Below are positions 33,735 through 41,633 of a DNA stretch of 41,633 nucleotides, piece after piece. A program made the translations under genes and the position numbers. The notes beneath the pieces are model-generated. The model ran no database searches and had not been told where the DNA came from. It was given only the letters and a program-made list of their open reading frames with translations. Positions within the stretch are counted from its first letter, which is position 1; the number at the start of each line of letters is the position of its first letter. Origin of the DNA: CAYSCX01 sp964429575 (GTDB lineage: Bacteria; Desulfobacterota; Binatia; Binatales; Binataceae); NCBI GenBank assembly GCA_964429575.1, contig CAYSCX010000021.1, positions 1 to 41,633 on the forward strand. Reading direction: 5' to 3'.

Positions 33735-33970
33735 CGTTCTGTGCCCTCTCCCTGTCTGCGTAGGGGCGCACAGCTGTGCGCCCTCGTTGTCCTTCGCCTC
33801 TCCCTGACTTGGGAGAGGCCGCTCGCAGGCGAAGCCGTGCGAGCGGGAGAGGGCGCGCGCCTTTCACAAGTCATTTCGAGTGATGCGCGGAATCCCAAAT
33901 CCTTCCTCACTGATCGCGCGCTTCAATTCCCTCTCCGTTCCGGAGCGGGCTAGGGTGAGGGTGCCTGACT
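33735..33970. repeat. Repeat block with perfect 20-bp palindrome
   Basis: Holds GGGCGCACAGCTGTGCGCCC (33764-33783), a perfect palindrome of the GTAGGGGCGCAC family. GGGAGAGG and GAGCGGGAGAGGGCGCG stretches and a GCTAGGGTGAGGGTGCCTGAC end at 33950-33970 follow. No gene supported. Confidence 0.75.
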
Positions 33971-33992
33971 CTTTTCCCGGGAGCTCACAAAA

Positions 33993-34859
<867 letters not shown>

Positions 34860-34888
34860 TAGGGAATCGAACCCCCCGGAGGCGCACC

Positions 34889-35695
34889 ATGGCGAACACC
34901 GACCTTCTCGTCGAAACCAAAGACCGCGTGCTCTATCTCACGATGAACCGGCCCGACAAGCTCAACGCGTTGAGCCCCGACATGATTGCGGGCCTTCTCG
35001 AAAATCTCGCCAACGCCGCGCAAAGCTCCGCGATCGGTTGCGTCGTGTTGACCGGCGCCGGACGTGGCTTCTGCGCGGGCGGCGACATTACCGCGATGCG
35101 CGATCGCAATGAGGGTGGCGGCGGTCCGGCGCCGACCGTCGAGGATCGCGTCGCCGGACTGCGCCGTTCCGAGGAATCATCGGTACTGCTCCACGAGATG
35201 CCCAAGCCGACCATTGCCGCGGTCAACGGCCCGGCGGCCGGCGCGGGCCTCAGCCTCGCGATGGCCTGCGACATTCGCATCGCATCATCGACCGCGCGCT
35301 TCGGCACCGCATTCGCAAAAGTCGGATTCTCCGGCGACTTCGGCGGAACCTATTTCATGACTCGCCTGCTCGGCCCCGCCAAGGCGCGCGAACTCTATTT
35401 CCTTGCCGACGTGATCGACGCCAACGAAGCGCTCCGCATCGGACTGGCAAGCAGGGTCGTGCCCACCGAGTCGTTCAGGGACGAGGTCCACTCGTTCGCA
35501 AAGCGCCTCGCCAACGGTCCCTCGATTGCCTACTCGTACATGAAGGCGAACCTCAACGCCGCGTTGACCGCCGACGTTCGCACGATGGTCGATCGCGAGG
35601 CGTGGGGACAGACCATGACCGGCCGTACGGAGGATCATCGCGAGGCGGTCAAGGCGTTCCTCGAAAAACGCGAACCCAAATTCTCCGGCCGCTAG
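34889..35695 (+). CDS. Enoyl-CoA hydratase/isomerase family protein
   Basis: A 268-residue crotonase-fold protein. The ATG at 34889 has CGGAGG just upstream and begins the family fold; longer in-frame extensions upstream run inside the previous gene. The oxyanion-hole segments GRGFCAGGDI and PAAGAGLSLAMACD are present. The catalytic glutamate positions are not obvious (GFSGDFGGTYFM replaces the common pattern of two Glu), so isomerase or other crotonase chemistry is possible. Follows the hydroxyisobutyrate-type dehydrogenase. Confidence 0.9.
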   Translation: MANTDLLVETKDRVLYLTMNRPDKLNALSPDMIAGLLENLANAAQSSAIGCVVLTGAGRGFCAGGDITAMRDRNEGGGGPAPTVEDRVAGLRRSEESSVLLHEMPKPTIAAVNGPAAGAGLSLAMACDIRIASSTARFGTAFAKVGFSGDFGGTYFMTRLLGPAKARELYFLADVIDANEALRIGLASRVVPTESFRDEVHSFAKRLANGPSIAYSYMKANLNAALTADVRTMVDREAWGQTMTGRTEDHREAVKAFLEKREPKFSGR

Positions 35696-35699
35696 GGTT

Positions 35700-35950
35700 C
35701 GCCGTCCCTAGTGCGAAACCTCTACCACCGGGAGAGGTCGCGCGCGACCATGAGTCGCGGGCGGGTGAGGGTCGGTCGTCACTTGCCACCTACGCTCGCC
35801 TCGGGCGTCCGCCGTAGGGGCGCACGGCTGTGCGCCCTCCCTTTGTCATTCAGAGCGCAGTCTGCGGAGCGAAGAATCCCGGTTCTTTACCTCTCCCGGG
35901 GGAGAGAGCCTGCTGCCCTGAGCCTGTCGAAGGGTCGCGCGCGACGACTA
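35700..35950. repeat. Repeat block 5' of the DUF559 gene
   Basis: Contains the GTAGGGGCGCACGG palindrome (35814-35837) and a GTCATTCAGAGC...GAAGAATCCC element (35845-35880) also found at 38733-38770. A GGGGGAGAGAGCCTG...CCCTGAGCCTGTCGAAGGG element (35897-35934) follows. The DUF559 start codon lies 19 bases after this block. Confidence 0.75.
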
Positions 35951-35968
35951 GTCGCGAGCGTTCAGCGT

Positions 35969-36354
35969 ATGATCCGACGTAAAACACGTCGTGAGCCGTT
36001 GGCACCGCGAGAACTTGCGCGCGCTCGCGCGCTGCGAATTCAACTGACCGACGCTGAGCAACGGCTTTGGCAGCTGCTTCGAAATCGCAGCTTGATGGGC
36101 GGCAAGTTTCGGCGTCAAGTTCCACTCGGCGATTTCATCGCGGATTCTGCTGTCGCGAGCGGCGTCTCATCATAGAACTTGATGGAGGCCAACACGCCGA
36201 CCGGAAAACGCCGGATCGCTTGCGCACGCAGTTTCTGCAGTCCCTGGGTTACCGCGTGCTCCGATTTTGGAATGGCGACGTTCTGACAAACGTCGACGGT
36301 GTAGCGCAGGCAATCATCGACGCGCTGGACGGGAATCGTGCACCCTCACCCTAA
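35969..36354 (+). pseudogene. DUF559 (endonuclease-like) protein, frameshifted
   Basis: The first frame (ATG 35969) gives RALRIQLTDAEQRLWQLLRNRSLMGGKFRRQVPLGDFIAD and then runs into a stop at 36173. The neighbouring frame continues with the rest of the family: FCCRERRLIIELDGGQHAD, LQSLGYRVLRFWNGDVLTNVDGV, ending at 36354. A single missing base near 36147 explains the break. The DUF559 fold is related to very-short-patch-repair and restriction-type nucleases, and the putative metal-binding ELDGGQHAD block is intact. The stop falls inside the following repeat block. Whether this is a real pseudogene or an assembly error cannot be told here. Confidence 0.85.
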
Positions 36355-36490
36355 CCCTCTCCCGAAGGGAGAGGGATAACACGCGTGCGATTTCGATTCT
36401 TTTCGCTCGCAGACTGATCTGCCTCTCCCTTCGGGAGAGGCCGGCGTCGACGACGCGCAGCGTCGTTCGCGCCGGGTGAGGGTGCCTGCT
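36341..36490. repeat. Repeat block 3' of the DUF559 gene
   Basis: Contains CCCTCACCCTAACCCTCTCC, a CTCTCCCGAAGGGAGAG hairpin near 36357, a second one (CCTCTCCCTTCGGGAGAGG, 36422-36440) and GGGTGAGGGTGCCTG at the end. The two outer motifs are mutually inverted, so the block as a whole is a large imperfect palindrome. Confidence 0.75.
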
Positions 36491-36569
36491 GCCTACCCGC
36501 CAGACTTCCAATTCTCTCGCCAACGCGTTACCAGTCGACCCGTCACACTTGTTCCGCGAGGTGCCCGCC

Positions 36570-37370
36570 ATGGAATTCAAGGACATCATCTACGATGCAC
36601 CAAACCGCATCGCGAAGATCACGCTCAATCGCCCGCGCACCATGAACGGATACACCGACCATATGGTCGCGGAGATCATCGATGCGATCGATCTCGCGCG
36701 CCGCAATGATGAGATTCGCGTCCTCGTCATCACTGGCACCGGCCGCGCATTCTGCGCCGGCGGCGACGTGAGCGGCGGCGGAGAAAGCGCGAATCCGTTC
36801 GGTGATCATCCGATGGCGCCGGCGCTGCAGATGCGCGAGGGCTTCCACCAACTAGTTCTGTCGCTCACACGCTTCGACAAGCCGACCATCGCCGCTGTCA
36901 ACGGCGCCGCGGTCGCCGGTGGTCTTACGCTCGCGCTTTGCTGCGACTTTCGCATCGCGTCGGACCAGGCGCGCCTCGGCGACACCGCGCTCAAGTTCGG
37001 CCTGCTGCCCGATGAGGGCGGCGCGTACCTGTTCCCGCGCGTGCTCGGCCTTTCGCGCGCACTCAAGATGACGCTCTTCAGCGAAATCTACGACGCGAAC
37101 ACCGCGCTCGAACTCGGCCTCGTCAACGAGGTCGTCCCGCACGACAAGCTCTACGATCGCGTCAACGAATGGGCGGAGCGTCTCGCCGACGGCCCTCCGC
37201 TCGCCATCCGCGTCGCCAAGCGCATGATGTACAAGCAACTCGAGATGACGCTGGTAAATGCGCTCGAGGATGCCGCACTCTCTGTGCAAATCACCAACCG
37301 CTCTCAGGACGTGCGCGAAGGCACCCGTGCCTTCCACGAAAAGCGCAAACCCAAATTCGTGGGCCGCTGA
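36570..37370 (+). CDS. Enoyl-CoA hydratase/isomerase family protein
   Basis: A 266-residue crotonase-fold protein, homologous to but distinct from that at 34889. The ATG at 36570 is used because MEFKDIIYDAPNRIAKITLNRP is the normal start. Oxyanion-hole segments GRAFCAGGDV and GAAVAGGLTLALCCD are present, with GLLPDEGGAYLFPRVLG carrying one likely catalytic acid (Glu in DEGG). The C terminus FHEKRKPKFVGR matches the end of the other copy (FLEKREPKFSGR). Substrate unknown. Confidence 0.92.
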   Translation: MEFKDIIYDAPNRIAKITLNRPRTMNGYTDHMVAEIIDAIDLARRNDEIRVLVITGTGRAFCAGGDVSGGGESANPFGDHPMAPALQMREGFHQLVLSLTRFDKPTIAAVNGAAVAGGLTLALCCDFRIASDQARLGDTALKFGLLPDEGGAYLFPRVLGLSRALKMTLFSEIYDANTALELGLVNEVVPHDKLYDRVNEWAERLADGPPLAIRVAKRMMYKQLEMTLVNALEDAALSVQITNRSQDVREGTRAFHEKRKPKFVGR

Positions 37371-37488
37371 GTAGTAGCATGGTGCGCTCCGCCGCGCCCG
37401 GCTCGGCTCTCGTTATCGCGCCCTGGGCTGAAAGCGCCCTGTTAGACAGATCCTTTGATCGAGCACTCGACCGGCCGCGCAAGCGGCT

Positions 37489-37764
37489 TCACTTCGCCAG
37501 GGAAAGGTATCCAACGAGCACGGCTCCAGCTAATGCGCCGACCACCAGCAGAATCAGAAAAGCGGGAATTGAAGCGATAGCCCACTTCACCATGAAAAGT
37601 ACCATGGAATCGAAGGGCATATTGACGTCCACGATGCTGACTTCACGCATTAGGTTGACTTCGCGCGGACCAGTTGCGGCGCCCGCAGATTCATACCCGC
37701 AGTCGCACCGACCTGCCGACTGAGGATTGATGATGCCGCAGCGCGGACACTTAATAGCTGCCAC
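37489..37764 (-). CDS. Small zinc-ribbon membrane protein
   Basis: A 91-residue protein starting at GTG 37764 with GGAGAA 6 bases before it. The N-terminal KCPRCGIINPQSAGRCDCGY is a four-cysteine zinc ribbon (C-x2-C, then C-x-C). A transmembrane hairpin near 55-88 (LFMVKWAIASIPAFLILLVVG...) follows. Such zinc-ribbon/transmembrane proteins are common and unassigned. The codon pattern and both motifs support a real gene. Confidence 0.75.
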   Translation of the reverse strand: MAAIKCPRCGIINPQSAGRCDCGYESAGAATGPREVNLMREVSIVDVNMPFDSMVLFMVKWAIASIPAFLILLVVGALAGAVLVGYLSLAK

Positions 37765-38105
37765 TTGATTCTCCCGTAGGGATGTCTAACGCCGACGCAT
37801 TCTTCCGAAAGATTGCGCGGATCCACCGATTAACACTATTAGCGATTGCCGAAAACGGCCACGACGCGGGGTCCTAGTCCCCTGCGCACCAAGGGATCAT
37901 GTAATCGTATCATGACGCAGTTTTGTGGACACAAACTTCAGACGGGCGTCGTGAACGACCTCTGCGGACCTCGGTCGGAAGCACACCTGTGGGCGCCGGC
38001 CAAGCGCTTCAAAGGCGCTCCGGCTGTTTGCGCCGCGGCCTTTTGTCCGTGTCGGGGCGGGGTGAGCGAGAAGGCATAGAAGCCTAGAAGGAGGAACCGC
38101 CGACC
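37765..38105. other. Intergenic region, no gene seen
   Basis: These 341 bases show no supported gene. A small GGGG-loop-CCCC hairpin (37868-37882) has a seven-base loop like an anticodon arm, but no cloverleaf forms around it. AGGAGG at 38089-38094 serves the next gene. Confidence 0.4.
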
Positions 38106-38525
38106 ATGCCGATGACCAAACGCGCGATCGACGCGCTCCTGAGGCAGCCGCACATCGCCGTGGTCGCGACCACCGCGCCCGACGGCTCCCCGCACGCCGT
38201 CCCGACCTGGTACGAGTACCGCGCGGGCGAGGTTGTTTTTCACACCGGCGCCAACGCATTCAAGTACCAATGCCTCAAGCGCAACCCACGCATCACGCTT
38301 GTGGTGGACTCCAAAGACCCGCCCTACAAATGCGTCATCCTCAAGGGCCGCGTGACGATGAACCATCAAACCGACGATCCGCGCGCACGCCGTATGGCGA
38401 TCGCGTATCTTGGCAAGCGAAACGGCGAAGCCTACGCGCGCAGCCTCAAAGGCGAAAAACTGGCCGTCGTCCGCTTCAAACCGTCGCGGGTGATTTCGTG
38501 GGACTACGGCAAAGAATCGCCGTGA
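38106..38525 (+). CDS. PPOX-class split-barrel protein, probably F420-binding
   Basis: A 139-residue pyridoxamine-phosphate-oxidase-like flavin/deazaflavin-binding protein. Marks: IAVVATTAPDGSPHAVPTWYEY at 17-38, the FHTGANAFKYQCLKRNPRITLVVD block and RFKPSRVISWDYG at the end. The pattern fits TIGR03618-type F420-dependent enzymes, which reduce quinone-like or other substrates. Together with the LLM-class gene at 15270 it hints that this organism makes F420. FMN use is the alternative. Confidence 0.86.
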   Translation: MPMTKRAIDALLRQPHIAVVATTAPDGSPHAVPTWYEYRAGEVVFHTGANAFKYQCLKRNPRITLVVDSKDPPYKCVILKGRVTMNHQTDDPRARRMAIAYLGKRNGEAYARSLKGEKLAVVRFKPSRVISWDYGKESP

Positions 38526-38947
38526 AGATGCGTTGGCGGCTTCCCGCCTTCCTGTGTGTTTCCCTCTCCCGCCGGGAGAGGGCGAGGGTGAGGGTGCCTG
38601 CACTTGTCCTTCCGTCCCCCCTCTCTCTCCCGTAGGAGCGGTTCGCGAACCGCCCATCTCTCCTCCTGGTTCCCCTTCCCTTTAGGGAAGGGGTCAGGGG
38701 TTAGGTCGTTCGTCCCGCAATGCTCTCTCTCCGTCATTCAGAGCGAAGTCCGCGTAGCGAAGAATCCCGATCATTTTCGACTCGCCACTCTTACCGCTCT
38801 CCTTGTGATCACTGGGAGAGGGTGTGGCTGAGGGTCGATGCTGGGATTCGTCCGGCCTCTCTCTCCTGTCGGGGCGGTTCGCGAACCGCTCAGCCGCGTC
38901 GTATTGTTTTCCCGTAGGGGCGGTTCGTGAACCACTCTTGATTCCGT
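38526..38947. repeat. Dense repeat block between the PPOX gene and the methyltransferase
   Basis: These 422 bases hold no supported gene. They contain three copies of a GTAGGGGCGGTTC palindrome variant (38632-38655 with the 16-bp perfect palindrome GCGGTTCGCGAACCGC; 38871-38890; 38914-38937). They also contain the CCTTCCCTTTAGGGAAGG element (38675-38706), the GTCATTCAGAGC element (38733-38770) and several GGGAGAGGG stretches. The methyltransferase ATG lies 11 bases after the last palindrome. Confidence 0.78.
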
Positions 38948-39745
38948 ATGGACGAACGCCTCAAAGCCAATCTCGCGATGTGGAATCAACTCGCGCAGAA
39001 CCACCCGGGCTCGCCGATGTACCGCCTCGACGAATTCCGGCGCGGCGATATCAAGCTATCTCCCCTCGAACTCCGCGAAGTCGGCGACGTACGCGGCAAG
39101 TCGCTGCTTCATCTTCAATGCCATTTCGGAATGGACACGCTCTCGTGGGCCCGGCTCGGCGCCCGCGTCACCGGCGTGGATTTTTCCGACCAGGCGATTG
39201 CGATCGCCCGCAAGCTCGCCACTGAACTCGGACTCGACGCCAACTTCGTCTGCTGCCCGCTCTTCGACGCTCCGAAACACCTCTCTGAAAAATTCGACAT
39301 CGTGTTCACTTCGTACGGCGTGCTCTGCTGGCTGCCGGACATCAACGAATGGGCGCGTACCATCGCGCACTTTCTGAAGCCGGACGGCTTCTTCTACATC
39401 GCGGAAATTCATCCGATTGCTAATATCTTTCAAAGCGAACCCGGCGCCAAGGAAATCCAGATCGAGTATTCCTACTTCCGCGACGGCAGCTTGGAGTTTC
39501 CGCCGGACGTTGACTACGCCGACCATTCCAAATTCGTGCCGCACGTCTCGCACGAATGGCTCCACAAGTTCTCCGACATCGTGAATGCGCTGCAGGCCGC
39601 GGGCCTTCGCATCGACTTCATTCACGAGTTTCCCTACTGTGGGTGGCAACTGTTTCCCTTCTCGAGGCAGGAAGCCGACGGCAACTGGTACATCCCCGGC
39701 AATCCATTTCCCCAGCTGTTTTCACTCAAGGCCTCCAAAGCGTGA
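38948..39745 (+). CDS. Class I SAM-dependent methyltransferase
   Basis: A 265-residue Rossmann-fold methyltransferase. Motif I is LLHLQCHFGMDTLSWARLGARVTGVDFSD near 53-81, an unusual form with HLQCHFG replacing the common DxGxGxG but known in this subgroup. Motif IV is FDIVFTSYGVLCWLPD. A substrate-recognition C-terminal part (DYADHSKFVPHVSHEWLHKF...) follows. No Shine-Dalgarno is obvious because a repeat occupies the upstream DNA. Substrate unknown. Confidence 0.88.
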   Translation: MDERLKANLAMWNQLAQNHPGSPMYRLDEFRRGDIKLSPLELREVGDVRGKSLLHLQCHFGMDTLSWARLGARVTGVDFSDQAIAIARKLATELGLDANFVCCPLFDAPKHLSEKFDIVFTSYGVLCWLPDINEWARTIAHFLKPDGFFYIAEIHPIANIFQSEPGAKEIQIEYSYFRDGSLEFPPDVDYADHSKFVPHVSHEWLHKFSDIVNALQAAGLRIDFIHEFPYCGWQLFPFSRQEADGNWYIPGNPFPQLFSLKASKA

Positions 39746-39973
39746 CGGCGACGCGCGTGTTCATGGATGAACTTGTTCATCCCTGAACTTCTTCAGCCTT
39801 TACGGAAACCGGGAGCTGTGCGAGGCTTGCCGGATCGCACAGACGGCGCGGAAACGGTGCAGAAAAAAACAATCAATATAGACAAAACGAACCCAGCTTT
39901 AGTAGGTGCCCAACTTTTGACTACCGTATGTAGTAGTTCTTGGGCTTTTTCGGCCCTTTGGCGATCGCGCAAA

Positions 39974-40441
39974 ATGCGCCGATTCTTCATCTTTGCGGTC
40001 GCTTTCCTGACATTTGCCGCAGTGCGTGTCGCCGACGCGCAGAGTCCGCCAACCTCGACGAGCGACAATGTTATGCTCGTGAAGGTGGTTGGGTTGCGCA
40101 CCTCGAGCGGTCAGGTCGCATGCTCGATTCACAACTCTGAGGAGACCTTCCCGCACAATCCTGAGCAAGCGGTTTCACGCGTGCTGGCGCCGGTCCACGA
40201 CGGCCAGGCAACCTGCGAGTTCAAGGGACTCGTACCCGCAATCTACGCGGTCGCCGTGTTTCACGACGAGAACATGAGCAACAAGATGGACCGCTACTTC
40301 TTCGGCATGCCCAAGGAAGGCGTCGGCTTCTCGAACAATCCCAAGTTTACATTCAGCGCGCCGGACTTCGACCCCTGCAAGTTCGACTACGCCGGCGGTG
40401 CCCGGACAATCGAAGTGAACATCGTTTATCCCGGCCTCTGA
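39974..40441 (+). CDS. Secreted DUF2141 protein
   Basis: A 155-residue exported protein. The ATG at 39974 starts a signal peptide (MRRFFIFAVAFLTFAAVRVADAQ); longer in-frame starts run into repeat-free but non-family sequence. The body matches DUF2141: LMVKVVGLRTSSGQVACSIHN-like strand order, LVPAIYAVAVFHDENMSNKMD and MPKEGVGFSNNPKFTFSAPDFDPCKF. Function unknown; usually a periplasmic or outer-surface beta protein. The 228 bases before it are unusually AT-rich near 39855-39930, a likely promoter zone. Confidence 0.88.
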   Translation: MRRFFIFAVAFLTFAAVRVADAQSPPTSTSDNVMLVKVVGLRTSSGQVACSIHNSEETFPHNPEQAVSRVLAPVHDGQATCEFKGLVPAIYAVAVFHDENMSNKMDRYFFGMPKEGVGFSNNPKFTFSAPDFDPCKFDYAGGARTIEVNIVYPGL

Positions 40442-40453
40442 CTTTGGCGATGA

Positions 40454-40535
40454 CGCGGCGCTAGCAGGGTGTTGAGAAAAGCTTTGAAGTCCACAGCGGC
40501 ATCGACCTCGTCCTCAACACCCTGCTAGCGCCGCG
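40454..40535. repeat. Dispersed palindrome, copy 4 (23-bp perfect arms)
   Basis: A perfect 23-bp inverted repeat (40454-40476 and 40513-40535) including CTAGCAGGGTGTTGAG encloses a 36-base spacer that matches the spacer of copy 1 read in reverse. Unlike copies 1-3 it lacks the linker and second hairpin. It ends 18 bases before the ATG of the downstream gene, so its stem could affect that gene's translation or transcription. Confidence 0.85.
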
Positions 40536-40553
40536 CATTCGCATGGAGGTGTG

Positions 40554-41570
40554 ATGCTTCACACGCGCGTCTGCGATCTTTTCGGCATCGACCATCCGAT
40601 CGTCTCCGCGGGCATGGGCAGCGTCGCGCAGGCCGAACTCGCCGCGGCGGTCTCCGACGCTGGCGGCCTTGGGACAGTGGCGCTCCCCGGGCTTTCGCCC
40701 GCCGCCATAACGGCCCAACTGCGTGCCGCAGGCGCCCTGACCAGGAAAGCACTCGTCGCAAGTCTGCTCGTTCCGTTCATGACTCCGGAGATTCTCGAAG
40801 CCGCGCTCGGCGAACGAATCTCGGCCGTGTGGTTCTTCTGGGGTGAGCCGAATGTGGCCGATGTCGTAAAGTGCCATCGCGCCGGCGCGATGGTCATCTG
40901 GCAGTGCGGATCCGTCGATGAAGCGGTGGCCGCCAAATCCGCGGGCGTCGATTGCATAATCGCCCAAGGCTTCGATGCCGGCGGCCACGTCCGCGGCACC
41001 ACGACGACGGTCGCTCTGCTGCCGGCGGTGCGCGACGCGATCGGCGACCTTCCGCTGCTCGCCGCAGGCGGTCTCGCCGACGGCCGCGGCCTTGCTGCCG
41101 CGTTGGCCTTGGGGGCCGATGGCGCCGTCTTCGGCACTCGATTTCTCGCCTCCGCCGAGTGTGCCGCTCATCCCGAATACAAACAGCGCATCATCGATGC
41201 GCGCGCCGAGGACACCTTCTACACCACGCTGTTCGACGTCGGCTGGCCCGATGCTCCTCATCGCGTGTTGCGAACCAAGCTTGTCGAGGAGTGGGAGCGT
41301 GCGGGCAGGCCCGCGAGCGGTCAGCGCCCCGGCGAAGGAGAACCGGGTGCGACGATGCGCATCGAAGGCGTCGCCACGCCGCCGCTCGTCAGCTACTCAG
41401 TGGTGCCGCCGACCTCATACATGACCGGAGATATCGAGCGTCACGCATTCTACGCCGGCCAGTCTGTGAACCTCATCCATGAAATTCTGCCCGCCGGCGA
41501 GATCGTCCGTCGCATCGCTCGCGAGGCCGAGGCCGTAATTCGCTCCAGACTGATGGGGTTTCTTCGTTGA
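40554..41570 (+). CDS. Nitronate monooxygenase (2-nitropropane dioxygenase family)
   Basis: A 338-residue FMN-binding TIM barrel that oxidises alkyl nitronates. The N-terminal GIDHPIVSAGMGSVAQAELAAAVSDAGGLG, the central CIIAQGFDAGGHVRG with the catalytic His, and the phosphate-binding LLAAGGLADGRGLAAALALGADGAVFGTRFL are complete. GGAGG is 4 bases before ATG 40554; the GTG directly before it is a possible alternative. Many relatives are unassigned FMN oxidoreductases or enoyl reductases, so the nitronate substrate is by family only. Confidence 0.9.
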   Translation: MLHTRVCDLFGIDHPIVSAGMGSVAQAELAAAVSDAGGLGTVALPGLSPAAITAQLRAAGALTRKALVASLLVPFMTPEILEAALGERISAVWFFWGEPNVADVVKCHRAGAMVIWQCGSVDEAVAAKSAGVDCIIAQGFDAGGHVRGTTTTVALLPAVRDAIGDLPLLAAGGLADGRGLAAALALGADGAVFGTRFLASAECAAHPEYKQRIIDARAEDTFYTTLFDVGWPDAPHRVLRTKLVEEWERAGRPASGQRPGEGEPGATMRIEGVATPPLVSYSVVPPTSYMTGDIERHAFYAGQSVNLIHEILPAGEIVRRIAREAEAVIRSRLMGFLR

Positions 41571-41633
41571 TGGCCTGCGGGTTGGTTTCCGATTGCTAAT
41601 ACATCTGCGATAATCGCATAAGTGGCGCGAAAC

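Noticed and set aside
37868..37882. Possible tRNA anticodon arm (GGGG stem, seven-base loop containing CTA).
   Set aside because: No acceptor, D or T arm can be built around it on either strand.
37846..38079. 77-codon plus-strand frame in the gap before the PPOX gene.
   Set aside because: No Shine-Dalgarno, no motif, and a composition typical of non-coding DNA.

Overview
The window is GC-rich (roughly 62%), gene-dense bacterial DNA with no phage, plasmid or defence island. The order rplM-rpsI-argC and the block tig-clpP-clpX-lon-hup resemble Deltaproteobacteria-like genomes. Two F420-type proteins and a carbon-assimilation acyl-CoA cluster also suggest a soil or groundwater heterotroph, possibly of the Desulfobacterota/Binatota kind. 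That placement is inference; no rRNA is present to test it.

Layout. (a) 140-4969: a crotonyl-CoA carboxylase/reductase gene faces a four-gene operon (MaoC hotdog, Mcd-like acyl-CoA dehydrogenase, second MaoC hotdog, CitE-type lyase). Together they look like most of an ethylmalonyl-CoA pathway. (b) 5017-12310, minus strand: argC, rpsI, rplM, tRNA-Asp, a LOG protein, a dienelactone hydrolase-NTF2 fusion, a secreted copper amine oxidase and two paralogous lipoproteins. (c) 12466-18714: epoxide-hydrolase-like enzyme, HicBA toxin-antitoxin, an F420/PEBP/membrane-protein operon, a redoxin gene with an in-frame TGA that looks like selenocysteine, and a YeeE/PmpAB-type sulfur transporter pair, followed by tRNA-Val. 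(d) 18914-22176: a large secreted protein with a Pro-Thr linker and a YceI-like periplasmic protein. (e) 22486-28673, minus strand: the proteostasis operon tig-clpP-clpX-lon-hup. (f) 28919-31189: a proton-pumping pyrophosphatase of the K+-independent type. (g) 31360-41570: a mixed region of small metabolic genes (HTH regulator, aldo/keto reductase, hydroxyisobutyrate-type dehydrogenase, two enoyl-CoA hydratases, F420-type PPOX protein, methyltransferase, DUF2141 protein, nitronate monooxygenase) separated by blocks of palindromic repeats and a frameshifted DUF559 gene.

The strongest unusual signals are the candidate selenoprotein (TGA at 17233, U-P-F-C motif, hairpin directly downstream), the split hydratase pair in the ethylmalonyl-CoA-like cluster, and a dispersed composite palindrome found four times in the window. 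Unrelated repeat families also fill most of the intergenic space after 31 kb.
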